Source: Enteractinococcus sp. | GTDB lineage: Bacteria > Actinomycetota > Actinomycetes > Actinomycetales > Micrococcaceae | Length of the DNA: 15,718 nt | Assembly (NCBI GenBank): GCA_029267455.1 | Contig: JAJUIX010000006.1 | Location: 1 to 15,718, forward strand | Direction: 5' to 3' | Part shown: in pieces, positions 1 through 7,529 of the stretch | Layout: every line of letters begins with the position of its first letter | How positions within the stretch are numbered: the first letter of the stretch is position 1 | Made by a program: the position numbers and the translations under genes | Notes under the pieces: generated by a model | Database searches by the model: none | What the model was told of the DNA's origin: nothing | The model's input: the letters and a program-made list of their open reading frames with translations, nothing else

Positions 1-1372
1 GTAAGCCCTGATGTACGTACGTGTTGTACTCATTCGATTCGTCTTCGCGATCTTCTGAGCTGAACTGCAGCTGCCGTACGCCCATCCCATAAATAACGGT
101 CGCGTCGATTTGCAGGTATCCGGCCGTCTCTGGGTTCGAACGATCCAGGCGGTTTTCAATAATGCCGGCAACGGTCTCGAAATCGTCTGGACGTGCTTCA
201 GCTTCGAGAATCGAGGCGACAGTCACGAGACGGTGTTGTTTGGAGGGATCGGTGACCCCCAGCCGTTCGAATTCCGCCATGGTGGGTTCGATCATTTCTT
301 GCAGAATGTCCTCAAGAGGAGCATCCAGTGGGAAATGATACTCGCCTACTGCAATGTAGCCTTCGAGGCTGGTGGCCTCATCCGGAACGTCGAAGTTGTC
401 CGGATTCGCGGCTTCTTCGATCTCTTCGAGGCTGTAGTCGGTCCGGTCTGCAAGGGTCTCATACACATCTTCGATCCGGTACCCAGAGTTAACGTGGGCG
501 TAGTTCATGCCGGGTTCGCCTACACGCAGTAACGTTTCAGCGGCGTCGCGGGCGGGCATTTGATACCGCAGGGTGTATTCGCCTGGTTGAATTTCAGAGG
601 TGGAATTGACGGCTTCAATGGCATCGCGGAAGGCACCCGTGGACGCGACGATATCTTGTTCTACCAGTCGATTACCGATCACGATCGGCCCTTCGCCTGG
701 GTTGACCTCAAAGACGACTTCTTCTCCGCCGGGTCCCGGATAGTCGCTATTTGTCCATCCGACAAGCTTGCCGACCCCCAGGCCCACAACGACCAAGAGG
801 CCCAGAAAAACTGCAAAACTTGACAGCATGACCACTGTTCGTTTGCGTTTTCGTGCTTTGCGAGCCTTTAATTCTTCCTCATCAAGCTCCGGCACCGGGA
901 TGTTATCCTCCCCGACCAGCATGTAGCCCAGGGAGCTTTCGTCTTCGCCATCTTCATCGGTAGCTGAGGTTGCCTCTGTCTCTTCGAGGGCACTGAGATC
1001 CGGGTAGTCGCGCTGATCTTCGGGAAGCGGATTCAGTCCGCCAAGATCCGAGTTCAAATCCGGAGTATATGCGCGTTCTTCAACATCAATGCGCGTGGGA
1101 TAGTCCATCGGACGCTGTGGGCGTTGCTGCAGGCCGCCGGGCCCATCCGCGGCTAACGGTTGAGGCCGAAATTCCGGTTCTGGTTCATGCACCACGGGTG
1201 GCGGGACCGTGCCATTCCCAACGGGGGGCTGAACAGTACCGTTGCCGGAGACCTGGTCGCCAATATCACTGATGGGTTGACCTTGTTCGAGCGCTCGTTC
1301 GTATTCGCGACGTTCACGACGAGTCTTGAATTGGGGTCGGGAAGACTGTTCAGGCAGTTCCTTATCCGTCAA
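1..1372 (-). CDS. mltG: Endolytic murein transglycosylase MltG (YceG family), 3' end cut by window
   Basis: Membrane-anchored lytic transglycosylase that cleaves nascent peptidoglycan strands and so sets glycan chain length. I read the frame by hand through all 457 visible codons without a stop. Residues 1-177 are an acidic, proline-rich cytoplasmic stretch ending in a basic patch (KARKARKRKR). A single hydrophobic helix follows at about 180-203 (VVMLSSFAVFLGLLVVVGLG). The YceG domain begins after it; VASILEAEA at about 385-393 is the catalytic motif (Glu390 aligns best with the catalytic Glu of E. coli MltG), then NRL, LQIDATVIYGMG and YNTYVHQGL just before the window edge. The start is chosen as TTG at 1372, with AGGAGG six bases upstream, inside ruvX. 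It overlaps the ruvX stop by 11 bp, suggesting translational coupling. The missing part should hold only the last roughly 70-100 residues. Identity is firm; the start is likely. Confidence 0.93.
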   Translation of the reverse strand, partial: MTDKELPEQSSRPQFKTRRERREYERALEQGQPISDIGDQVSGNGTVQPPVGNGTVPPPVVHEPEPEFRPQPLAADGPGGLQQRPQRPMDYPTRIDVEERAYTPDLNSDLGGLNPLPEDQRDYPDLSALEETEATSATDEDGEDESSLGYMLVGEDNIPVPELDEEELKARKARKRKRTVVMLSSFAVFLGLLVVVGLGVGKLVGWTNSDYPGPGGEEVVFEVNPGEGPIVIGNRLVEQDIVASTGAFRDAIEAVNSTSEIQPGEYTLRYQMPARDAAETLLRVGEPGMNYAHVNSGYRIEDVYETLADRTDYSLEEIEEAANPDNFDVPDEATSLEGYIAVGEYHFPLDAPLEDILQEMIEPTMAEFERLGVTDPSKQHRLVTVASILEAEARPDDFETVAGIIENRLDRSNPETAGYLQIDATVIYGMGVRQLQFSSEDREDESNEYNTYVHQGL

Positions 1373-1883
1373 GATCCTCCTCCTGTTCAGCCGAGACAAG
1401 CGTACCGGTGTTCACACCCGTATTGCGTTCAAGCAGCATGGCGTGTTCCAAAATAGCCACCGCAGCCAGTTGGTCAATGACAGATCGCTGATTGCGTGAT
1501 GAGATGCCAGCTTGATGGAGTTTTTGCGAGGCGCTGACTGTGGAGAGCCGTTCGTCTATGAGCCGGACCTGTGTGGAGACTTCTGCTTCGGCGAGGAGCG
1601 TGGCCAATTGACGGGCAAACCGGTGAGCGTCCTCAGTGGACGCGGTCCTGTTGCCTTTGAGGTTAATCGGATCTCCGACGTAAATACGTACCGCGTTGCG
1701 CTCTATGACTTCGTCGATAATTTGATGCAGATCGCGCAGGTTTTTAGGGTCGCGCTTCAAAGTCGCGACCGGGCTGGCTAAAATACCAGCAGGGTCGGTC
1801 GCGGCCAGCCCTACCCGGGCTCGACCGACGTCGACTCCAAGGCGAACACCAGTTACGGGTTCGTGATGTTGTGTCTCTGTCAT
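1362..1883 (-). CDS. ruvX: RuvX/YqgF family putative Holliday junction resolvase / pre-16S rRNA nuclease
   Basis: RNase H-fold nuclease of 173 residues. The family is implicated in 16S rRNA 5'-end maturation in E. coli (YqgF) and in Holliday junction resolution in mycobacteria. Visible motifs are LGVDVGRARVG (Asp18), the YVGDPINLKG loop near 68-77 (usually VGLP in relatives), DERLST (Glu111) and VIDQLAA (Asp137); Asp18/Glu111/Asp137 form the expected acidic metal-binding set, so the protein looks active. Length is normal, with a short acidic C-terminal tail. It lies 34 bp downstream of alaS and overlaps mltG by 11 bp, the usual actinobacterial alaS-ruvX-mltG arrangement. The ATG at 1883 has only a weak AGAG-type ribosome binding site, consistent with read-through translation from alaS. 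Confidence 0.95.
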   Translation of the reverse strand: MTETQHHEPVTGVRLGVDVGRARVGLAATDPAGILASPVATLKRDPKNLRDLHQIIDEVIERNAVRIYVGDPINLKGNRTASTEDAHRFARQLATLLAEAEVSTQVRLIDERLSTVSASQKLHQAGISSRNQRSVIDQLAAVAILEHAMLLERNTGVNTGTLVSAEQEEDLDG

Positions 1884-1917
1884 TGAATGACTCTAAGTAC
1901 CATGACGTTTCGGGCGA

Positions 1918-4605
1918 TCATACTGCTTCGACATGTTGACGGATGACAGCCAGTGCCTCGTCGATCTTCGAGGCATCTTGTCCACCACCCTGGGCTAGGT
2001 CAGGCTTGCCGCCTCCTCCGCCACCCAGCACCTGGGAGGCAGATTTGACCAACGTACCGGCCTTCAGGCCAAGGGCTTGGGCCCCGTCGTTGACCGCAAT
2101 GACCACCAGTGGTCGATCATTCGCGGTCCCAACGAGACCGACGACGATGTTCTGATTCCCTGCTTTCGTAAGACGATCGCGAAGGTTTTGCACCGCTGAA
2201 CGCAGGTCGTCAGCGCTGGAGACTGCCCCGAGGTCCTGTGCCAGCAGCGTTACGTCCCCGACAGTTTCGGCTTTGTCTACTAGCTGGCCGACTTGTGCCA
2301 GCATTTGTTGTGCGCGAAGCTGGGCCAGCTCCTTTTCCACTTCACGCAGCTTGTGGAGGGTTTGTGCTACCCGCTCGGGAATTTCCGGGGTCGGAGCTTT
2401 GAGCATGGCCGAGAGTTGGTTCACCAGCGTGCGCTCTGCTGCAAAGTGCTCAAAGGCATCCAGTCCTACGAGGGCTTCCACACGACGGTTGCCAGACCCC
2501 ACAGATTGTTCATTGAGCAACGCCAGCGTGCCAATCTCGGCCGTTGAGGTGACATGAGTACCACCGCACAGTTCTCGCGACCAGGCTCCGTCGATCTCGA
2601 CAACTCGCACCCGGTCCCCGTATTTTTCGCCAAATAGGCTGATGGCGTTCATGGCCCGAGCCTCTTGCAGGCTGGTTTCTATGGTGTTCACGGCGAAGTT
2701 GTCGCGGATGGCGATGTTGGACAATTCCTCGACTTCTTGACGCGCACCTTCAGACAGGGCGTCCTGCCAGCGGAAGTCGAAGCGTAGGTAGCCTTCCTTG
2801 TTAAAGGAACCGGCTTGCACGGCTTCTGGCCCCAAAATCTGACGCAAAGCGGCGTGGACAATGTGGGTGGCCGAGTGAGCTTTTTGCGCATCGAGACGTC
2901 GTTGCAAATCGATGGCGCCAACGGCTTCGGCCCCCAGAGGGGCTTCACCTTCACGAATCACTCCGCGATGGACAGATAGTCCCTTGATGGGCGATTGGAC
3001 GTCGTTGACCTCGATGACGAAGCCATTGCCAGTGATCAGACCGGTATCGGCTGCTTGACCACCGGCTTCGGCGTAGAACGGGGTCGCATCGAGGACGATT
3101 TCGACTTCTTGGCCTTGTTCCGCAACCGCTGCGGTCTGGCCATCGACCAGAATCGACCGGATCGCCGATTGCGTGGTGTGTTCGGTATAGCCGGTAAAGA
3201 CAGTGTCCTCACCGGCGTGAGCCTCGTAGTAGAGGCTGGTGTCAGCGTGGCCGGTCTTTTTGGCTTTCGCGTCTTTCCGAGCGCGTTCACGCTGTTCCTC
3301 CATCAGCTCCATGAACTTGTCTTGATCCACTGAAACGCCGGCTTCTTCGGCCATCTCCAGGGTCAAATCGATGGGGAAACCATAGGTGTCGTGCAGTTCA
3401 AATGCGGCATCACCCGACAGCGCGGTGCCAGCTTCACGAGCCTGCGCTACAGATGTTTCTAGGCGTGCCGTTCCGGCAGCAATCGTACGCAGGAAGGCGC
3501 GTTCTTCTGCATATGCGATTCGAGAGATCCGCCCGAAGTCTTCGGCGACCTCGGGATATGAACCTCGCATGGCATCACGTGACACCGGAAGCAGCTCAGG
3601 TAGTACGGCAGTGGTGACGCCCATCAGGCGCATGGCCCGCACTGCTCGACGAATCAAACGCCGCAGCACATATCCGCCACCTTCATTACCGGGCACTACC
3701 CCGTCACTAATCAACATCAAGGCTGAACGAACGTGGTCAGCGATGTAGCGCAAGCGCATGTCGTTCGCGAAGTACTCGTCGTTCGGGTCCTCAGTCGATG
3801 TATACGTGACCCCCGCCAGTTCAGCAGCGCGATCCAAAACGGGGCGAACCTGATCGGTCTCGTACATGTTCTCTACACCTTGCAGAATCATGGCGAGACG
3901 TTCCATGCCCAGACCGGTATCAATATTCTTATTGGCTAATTCGCCCACGATGTCGAAATCGGCCTGGCTGCGAACTTCGCCCAGCTGGTACTGCATAAAT
4001 ACCAGGTTCCAGATCTCAAGGTAGCGGGTATCGTCTGCAGCAGGACCCCCTTCGGCCCCGTATTCTGGGCCACGGTCATAAAAAATCTCAGAACACGGCC
4101 CACCGGGTCCCGGTTGTCCGGTGTGCCAGTAATTGTCTTCCTTACCGATGCGCTGGAGTCGTTCTTCTGGGATTTTGACGACATCGCGCCAAATCTCGTA
4201 CGCTTCGTCGTCTTCTTCATACACGGTGGCCCATAGCCGCTCAGGGTCTAACCCATAACCACCATCTTGCTGGGAGGTGGTGAGCAGTTCCCAAGCCATC
4301 GTAATGGCTTCTTTTTTGAAGTAGTCGCCGAAGGAGAAGTTTCCGGCCATCTGGAAGAACGTACCGTGCCGAGCGGTTTTGCCGACTTCTTCAATGTCTG
4401 CGGTACGAATACATTTTTGAACGCTAACCGCCCGATCATACGGCGGCGTCTGTTGGCCCAGGAAATACGGGATGAACGGGACCATTCCCGCGACGGTGAA
4501 TAACAGCGATGGGTCAGGTGAGACCAGCGACGCCGAAGGAACTACAGTGTGATCGTGCTTTTCGAAAAAGGCAGTCCAACGACGGGCAATTTCATGTGTT
4601 TGCAT
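1918..4605 (-). CDS. alaS: Alanyl-tRNA synthetase
   Basis: Cytoplasmic class II synthetase that charges tRNA-Ala, 895 residues, full length. The catalytic domain starts with FFEKHDHTVVPSASL, followed by VQKCIRTADIEEVGKT and HGTFFQMAGNFSFGDYFKKE (class II motif 2 region), then the motif 3 region around 228-240 (DTGLGMERLAMI). The editing domain is intact: YAEAGGQ at 511-517, HSATH (His577, His581) and CGGTH (Cys680, His684) supply the four zinc ligands that remove mischarged Ser and Gly. A coiled coil at about 745-780 leads to the C-Ala domain with the glycine run GGGGGGKPDLAQGGG near 861-875. It is preceded by the small membrane protein gene (70 bp gap containing an inverted repeat) and followed by ruvX. 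The ATG start gives the normal N-terminus; its ribosome binding site is weak. Confidence 0.98.
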   Translation of the reverse strand: MQTHEIARRWTAFFEKHDHTVVPSASLVSPDPSLLFTVAGMVPFIPYFLGQQTPPYDRAVSVQKCIRTADIEEVGKTARHGTFFQMAGNFSFGDYFKKEAITMAWELLTTSQQDGGYGLDPERLWATVYEEDDEAYEIWRDVVKIPEERLQRIGKEDNYWHTGQPGPGGPCSEIFYDRGPEYGAEGGPAADDTRYLEIWNLVFMQYQLGEVRSQADFDIVGELANKNIDTGLGMERLAMILQGVENMYETDQVRPVLDRAAELAGVTYTSTEDPNDEYFANDMRLRYIADHVRSALMLISDGVVPGNEGGGYVLRRLIRRAVRAMRLMGVTTAVLPELLPVSRDAMRGSYPEVAEDFGRISRIAYAEERAFLRTIAAGTARLETSVAQAREAGTALSGDAAFELHDTYGFPIDLTLEMAEEAGVSVDQDKFMELMEEQRERARKDAKAKKTGHADTSLYYEAHAGEDTVFTGYTEHTTQSAIRSILVDGQTAAVAEQGQEVEIVLDATPFYAEAGGQAADTGLITGNGFVIEVNDVQSPIKGLSVHRGVIREGEAPLGAEAVGAIDLQRRLDAQKAHSATHIVHAALRQILGPEAVQAGSFNKEGYLRFDFRWQDALSEGARQEVEELSNIAIRDNFAVNTIETSLQEARAMNAISLFGEKYGDRVRVVEIDGAWSRELCGGTHVTSTAEIGTLALLNEQSVGSGNRRVEALVGLDAFEHFAAERTLVNQLSAMLKAPTPEIPERVAQTLHKLREVEKELAQLRAQQMLAQVGQLVDKAETVGDVTLLAQDLGAVSSADDLRSAVQNLRDRLTKAGNQNIVVGLVGTANDRPLVVIAVNDGAQALGLKAGTLVKSASQVLGGGGGGKPDLAQGGGQDASKIDEALAVIRQHVEAV

Positions 4606-4629
4606 AACTGTTTATCCATCACGAGCTAG

Positions 4630-4648
4630 AACCGGCAGCACACCGGTT
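4630..4648. repeat. Inverted repeat in the alaS 5' gap
   Basis: Perfect 6-bp arms AACCGG and CCGGTT separated by 7 bases, lying 25-43 bp upstream of the alaS start and inside the gap after the membrane protein gene. In RNA it can form a short GC-rich hairpin. No T-run follows on either strand, so it is not an intrinsic terminator. It could be a processing or pausing site, or a protein-binding palindrome. Confidence 0.5.
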
Positions 4649-4675
4649 GTGTTCAAATGTTCTAAAATCTGTGGC

Positions 4676-4999
4676 TTAGGCGGGGCGATCCGAGGCTACG
4701 TTCGTGACTTCGCCCTGCAGCGGCTCCGCGTCGTCGAGGTTTTCCACGACCGGTGGGGCTGGTTGCGCTCGATTGAGGGCGGGAATTTGATCGCGAACGG
4801 TAGTGAAAAACGCTCGAGTCGATTCCACGATAATACTTGCCGCCCCTTCACCGATACTGCGTCCGATGTTTTCGGGTGCTAGTGAGGTACGCAGGGCCTC
4901 TTCTGCGCGGACCACAGCTTCGTCACGGCCCTTGGACAATTTCGAATGACCGTACCATCCGAGCGCAGCACCGACGCCAACAAGTAAAACTCGTTTCAC
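4676..4999 (-). CDS. Small single-pass membrane-anchored protein, DUF6167-like
   Basis: Function unknown. From the preferred GTG start at 4999 the product is 107 residues: a hydrophobic N-terminal helix (VLLVGVGAALGWYG), then a basic patch, a largely helical soluble stretch (REEALRTSLAPENIG-like region with SIGEGAASIIVESTRAFF) and a proline-rich, acidic tail (APPVVENLDDAEPLQGE). An alternative TTG start at 5008 would add three residues, but the GAAAGGG ribosome binding site directly abuts that TTG and sits nine bases from the GTG, so the GTG fits better. Position immediately before alaS matches the short DUF6167-type membrane proteins that precede alaS in many actinobacteria. That assignment is from context and shape, not from a recognised motif. 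The usual DUF948 neighbour between rpsD and this gene is not present. Probably co-transcribed with alaS. Confidence 0.78.
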   Translation of the reverse strand: MKRVLLVGVGAALGWYGHSKLSKGRDEAVVRAEEALRTSLAPENIGRSIGEGAASIIVESTRAFFTTVRDQIPALNRAQPAPPVVENLDDAEPLQGEVTNVASDRPA

Positions 5000-5042
5000 A
5001 ACCGCCAACCCTTTCTATTCGTAACCGTCCCTACTCTACCCA

Positions 5043-5072
5043 ATCTCATGCCAGAGTGTTCTTGGAAGTCAA
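5043..5072 (-). promoter_or_regulatory. Possible promoter for the membrane protein-alaS-ruvX-mltG unit
   Basis: Reading the minus strand, TTGACT (5072-5067) matches the sigma-70 -35 consensus at five of six positions. It lies downstream of the rpsD terminator-like hairpin, where a promoter for the next unit would be expected. No good -10 is found at 16-18 bp; the best nearby hexamer (TGAGAT, spacer about 18) matches at only three positions. Offered as a candidate only. Confidence 0.25.
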
Positions 5073-5092
5073 CATCGTTCGGGTGAGACACC

Positions 5093-5135
5093 ACCGGCTC
5101 GGGGCCTTGCCAAGAGCAAGTTCCACCGAGCCGGT
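5093..5135 (-). terminator. Terminator-like hairpin downstream of rpsD
   Basis: A perfect 10-bp stem (ACCGGCTCGG with CCGAGCCGGT) encloses 23 bases that contain a smaller stem, CTTGC with GCAAG. It lies 23 bp past the rpsD stop codon. On the minus strand the hairpin is followed by GGTGTCTCACC rather than a T-run, so it is either a U-poor actinobacterial terminator or an mRNA 3'-end stabiliser. Confidence 0.55.
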
Positions 5136-5157
5136 ATATAAGTGTATAAGTCGTGGC

Positions 5158-5784
5158 TTAACGCGAGTAGTGCTCGACGACCAGGTTTTCTTGGATAGAC
5201 ACTGGAATCTCAGCACGTTTTGGTGCGCGGACCAAGGTGGCACGCAGTTTGTCGATTTCTACATCCAGGTACCCGGGAACATCTGGGAGCACTTCCTGGT
5301 GCGCGCCAGTGGCAGCAATCTGGAATGGGACCATCTTTTCGCTACGCTCTGGAACGTGGATGAGCTGGCCTTCCGAGACCTGGAAGGAAGGACGGTCAAC
5401 ACGCTGACCATCGACCAGAATGTGCTGGTGGACTACCAGCTGACGCGCCTGCGCAATGGTGCGCGCAAAACCGGCGCGTAGCACAAGGGCGTCGAGACGG
5501 GATTCCAGCATTTCTACCAGGTTTTCACCGGCCAGACCAGGACGCCGACGTGCTTCTTTGAAGTACCGCAACATCTGGGCTTCGCGGATGTTGTAGATAG
5601 CGCGGAGACGCTGTTTTTCCTTCAGACGGACCGAGTAGTCAGAGTCGGCACGACGACGTGCACGTCCGTGCTGTCCCGGACCGTAAGGACGGCGCTCCAT
5701 GTATTTTTCTGCTTTTGGAGTGAGTGCAATGCCAAGTGCGCGCGAGTGGCGCACCGTACGGCGGCTGCGTAGACCTTTAGCCAT
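5158..5784 (-). CDS. rpsD: 30S ribosomal protein S4 (zinc-free, C-minus form)
   Basis: Primary rRNA-binding protein that nucleates 30S assembly on the 5' domain of 16S rRNA; in several bacteria it also represses its own synthesis. 208 residues, normal length. The N-terminus has LGIALTPKAEKYMERRPYGP and QHGRARRR, then SVRLKEKQRLRAIYNIREAQ and the S4 RNA-binding domain at about 96-158 (LESRLDALVLRAGFA, ARQLVVHQHILVDGQRVDRP). There is no cysteine anywhere, so the zinc knuckle found in many S4 proteins is absent; this form is typical of Micrococcaceae. The ATG start has AAAAGGAAG upstream (5803-5795), 10-12 bases away. The gene is monocistronic in appearance: a 219-bp gap separates it from rarA upstream and a hairpin follows it. 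Confidence 0.98.
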   Translation of the reverse strand: MAKGLRSRRTVRHSRALGIALTPKAEKYMERRPYGPGQHGRARRRADSDYSVRLKEKQRLRAIYNIREAQMLRYFKEARRRPGLAGENLVEMLESRLDALVLRAGFARTIAQARQLVVHQHILVDGQRVDRPSFQVSEGQLIHVPERSEKMVPFQIAATGAHQEVLPDVPGYLDVEIDKLRATLVRAPKRAEIPVSIQENLVVEHYSR

Positions 5785-5803
5785 AGTGTTGTGGCTTCCT
5801 TTT

Positions 5804-5873
5804 CTTTGTCATGCGGTATCGATTAGTTTTGTCTCACCCACACGACAAAGCCGACTAGCTCAAATGCGGGTGA
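5804..5873 (-). promoter_or_regulatory. Structured rpsD leader with alternative pairings (candidate S4 autoregulatory pseudoknot)
   Basis: In the mRNA, 5'-to-3', TCACCCGCA (5873-5865) can pair with TGTGGGTGA (5842-5834): nine pairs with one G-U. CTTTGTC (5850-5844), which lies between those arms, can pair either with GACAAA (5833-5828), giving a local hairpin, or with GACAAAG (5810-5804), which ends one base before AAAAGGAAG, the ribosome binding site. The first helix plus the second option makes an H-type pseudoknot with loops of about 14, 1 and 23 bases. The local hairpin excludes the first helix, because no bases are left to span it. The pairings are directly visible; regulation by S4 is inference from known S4-binding pseudoknots in other bacteria. 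Confidence 0.5.
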
Positions 5874-5913
5874 ATCCTGGCCTCTGATGTCATAGTTTTC
5901 CAGAGAGCTGAGG

Positions 5914-5919
5914 GTTATA
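5914..5919 (-). promoter_or_regulatory. Possible -10 element for rpsD
   Basis: TATAAC on the minus strand matches the -10 consensus at five of six positions and would start transcription about 120 bases before the rpsD start, ahead of all the leader pairings. The hexamer at -35 (ACGGTA with a 17-bp spacer) is poor, so this is a weak call. Confidence 0.28.
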
Positions 5920-5962
5920 CCGCCAACCGTCATCACTACCGTCTTCAGCGTTGTAAAGACGT

Positions 5963-5995
5963 GCCAGACAAGGGGTCAGCCTAGCAGATTCTGGC
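5963..5995 (-). terminator. Weak hairpin just after rarA
   Basis: GCCAGA and TCTGGC form a perfect 6-bp stem around a 21-base loop, starting 9 bp after the rarA stop. It is followed by ACGTCTTTAC on the minus strand, only mildly T-rich. It may reduce read-through from rarA into rpsD but is not a convincing terminator. Confidence 0.28.
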
Positions 5996-6003
5996 CTTCG
6001 AAC

Positions 6004-7473
6004 CTAATCCGAGGGGTCTTTCTCTGATGAGGACTGTGCTTCAGACGACGGGCGTTGTGAGGTTGTCGAATCGGTGGCCGGTGGCGTGGGTGGCGGCTCA
6101 TTGTTGATGACGGCACGCAAGCGTTCGACCCGTTCTGAGATCGTGTGTTCGTGGCCATTGGTCGTAGGGTTGTAATACCGCCTGCCCCGCAACTCATCGG
6201 GTAAATACTGTTGAGCGACGATGGAATGCGGATATGAATGCGGATATTTATACCCAACCCCGTGGCCTAGGGCTTTTGCACCGGCGTAGTGAGCATCGCG
6301 TAAAGGTTTGGGTACCAGGCCTGCGCGACCGGATTGCACATCGGCGAGAGCCTGGTTGATGCCGTCATAGGCGGCATTGGATTTTGGTGCGGTTGCCAAA
6401 TGGACGACCGCTTGTGCCAGTGGGATCCGGCCCTCGGGCATACCAATAAGTTGCACCGCTTGGGCAGCTGCCACTGCGGTTTGCAATGCGCTCGGATCAG
6501 CCATGCCGATATCTTCCGACGCATGCACGATGAGTCGTCGAGCGATGTAGCGGGCGTCTTCGCCTGCGTGGATCATCCGGGCCAGGTAGTGTAGGGCGGC
6601 ATCGACATCGGAACCACGAATGGATTTGATGAACGCAGAGATCACGTCATAGTGCTGGTCCCCGTCTTTGTCATACCGTAAGACCGCTTGATCCATTGCT
6701 TGGGCCGCGTGGTCGATCGTCACGATGGGCTTGCGCGCATCAGTCTCGGCCTGATCGATACTGACCCCGGCGGCGGCTTCCAGCGTGGTCAGTGCCCGTC
6801 GGGCATCACCCTGTGCCATGCGGATCAAATAATCCCGTGCCTCGTCATCGAGCTCAATGGTGTTATTGAGGCCCCGTTCTTCCACCACCGCTCGATCTAT
6901 GAGCACGCCAATATCACTGTCGCTGAGCGGTTCCAGCGTCAACATAATCGAGCGCGACAGCAACGGGGCGACGACAGAAAATGATGGGTTCTCAGTTGTC
7001 GCTGCAACCAGCACGACCCAGCGGTTTTCCACACCGGGCAGCAGGGCGTCTTGTTGAGCTTTATTGAAGCGGTGAATTTCGTCGAGGAACAATATGGTGG
7101 TGCGCCCGTATAAGTCGCGGTCATCAAGAGCTTGCTCCATGACTCGGCGAACGTCTTTTACCCCGGCCGAAATGGCTGACAGTTCAACGAATTTTCGGTT
7201 TGGTGCTTGCGAGATCACGTGCGCTAAGGTGGTTTTCCCTGTACCGGGGGGACCATACAACATGATTGACGATGGGCCCACGTTTGCAGGTCCGGTGGTT
7301 TCCGTGAGCTTGCGTAACGGCGATCCGGGGGTGAGCAAGTGTTGCTGGCCAACGATCTCATCCAGGCTGCGTGGCCGCATCCGCACAGCTAGCGGTGCAG
7401 CCGCCGAAGCCTTGGAGGCCGGTTCGGGACCGTTGTGATCGTCGTGGTAAGCCGATGAGAACAAATCTTGCAC
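6004..7473 (-). CDS. rarA: Replication-associated recombination protein A (RarA/MgsA AAA+ ATPase)
   Basis: Clamp-loader-like AAA+ ATPase acting at stalled replication forks, 489 residues. Walker A is GPPGTGKT at 74-81, Walker B is ILFLDEIH at 127-134 (Asp131, Glu132), sensor 1 lies in [10 protein letters not shown] (156-165), an arginine finger candidate is in LLSRSI (Arg174), and sensor 2 is GDARRAL (222-228). The C-terminal tetramerisation domain has [18 protein letters not shown] and AQQYLPDEL. The last 30 or so residues (from NNEPPPTPP) are low-complexity Pro/Ser/Glu and probably disordered. The start is GTG with only a weak GAGTAGAGA upstream. It is transcribed divergently from dtd with a 56-bp gap, so both promoters must overlap there, or rarA is transcribed from a promoter I cannot see. 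Confidence 0.96.
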   Translation of the reverse strand: MQDLFSSAYHDDHNGPEPASKASAAAPLAVRMRPRSLDEIVGQQHLLTPGSPLRKLTETTGPANVGPSSIMLYGPPGTGKTTLAHVISQAPNRKFVELSAISAGVKDVRRVMEQALDDRDLYGRTTILFLDEIHRFNKAQQDALLPGVENRWVVLVAATTENPSFSVVAPLLSRSIMLTLEPLSDSDIGVLIDRAVVEERGLNNTIELDDEARDYLIRMAQGDARRALTTLEAAAGVSIDQAETDARKPIVTIDHAAQAMDQAVLRYDKDGDQHYDVISAFIKSIRGSDVDAALHYLARMIHAGEDARYIARRLIVHASEDIGMADPSALQTAVAAAQAVQLIGMPEGRIPLAQAVVHLATAPKSNAAYDGINQALADVQSGRAGLVPKPLRDAHYAGAKALGHGVGYKYPHSYPHSIVAQQYLPDELRGRRYYNPTTNGHEHTISERVERLRAVINNEPPPTPPATDSTTSQRPSSEAQSSSEKDPSD

Positions 7474-7529
7474 GTCTCTACTCTAGTGGTGACGCGTATC
7501 GATGAATATTCCGGACTACACTTAGGGCC
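7474..7529. promoter_or_regulatory. Divergent rarA/dtd promoter region
   Basis: This 56-bp gap must hold the start signals of both genes. On the plus strand TACACT (7517-7522) is a fair -10 hexamer (four of six) whose transcript would begin at or next to the dtd ATG (7530), so dtd might be leaderless. No clear -35 accompanies it. I see no convincing -10 for rarA and no LexA-type palindrome. Confidence 0.3.

Noticed and set aside
110..823. Plus-strand open frames opposite mltG
   Set aside because: The minus strand reads continuously as MltG with catalytic motifs through the same bases; the plus frames show no family motif.
2995..3748. Plus-strand open frames of up to 120 codons opposite alaS
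   Set aside because: Antisense to conserved AlaRS domains; no start signals, no motif.
5009..5157. Possible tRNA or small RNA gene in the gap between the membrane protein gene and rpsD
   Set aside because: No cloverleaf elements such as a T-arm GTTCRANNC box in the right context; the main structure is the terminator-like hairpin.
4837..5481. A 214-codon plus-strand open frame spanning the rpsD 3' end and the gap beyond it
   Set aside because: It lies antisense to the clearly real rpsD and the small membrane protein gene, has no ribosome binding site or recognisable motif, and its composition is that of a complementary-strand shadow.
7474..7529. LexA/SOS box controlling rarA
   Set aside because: No GAAC-N4-GTTC-type palindrome is present in the gap.
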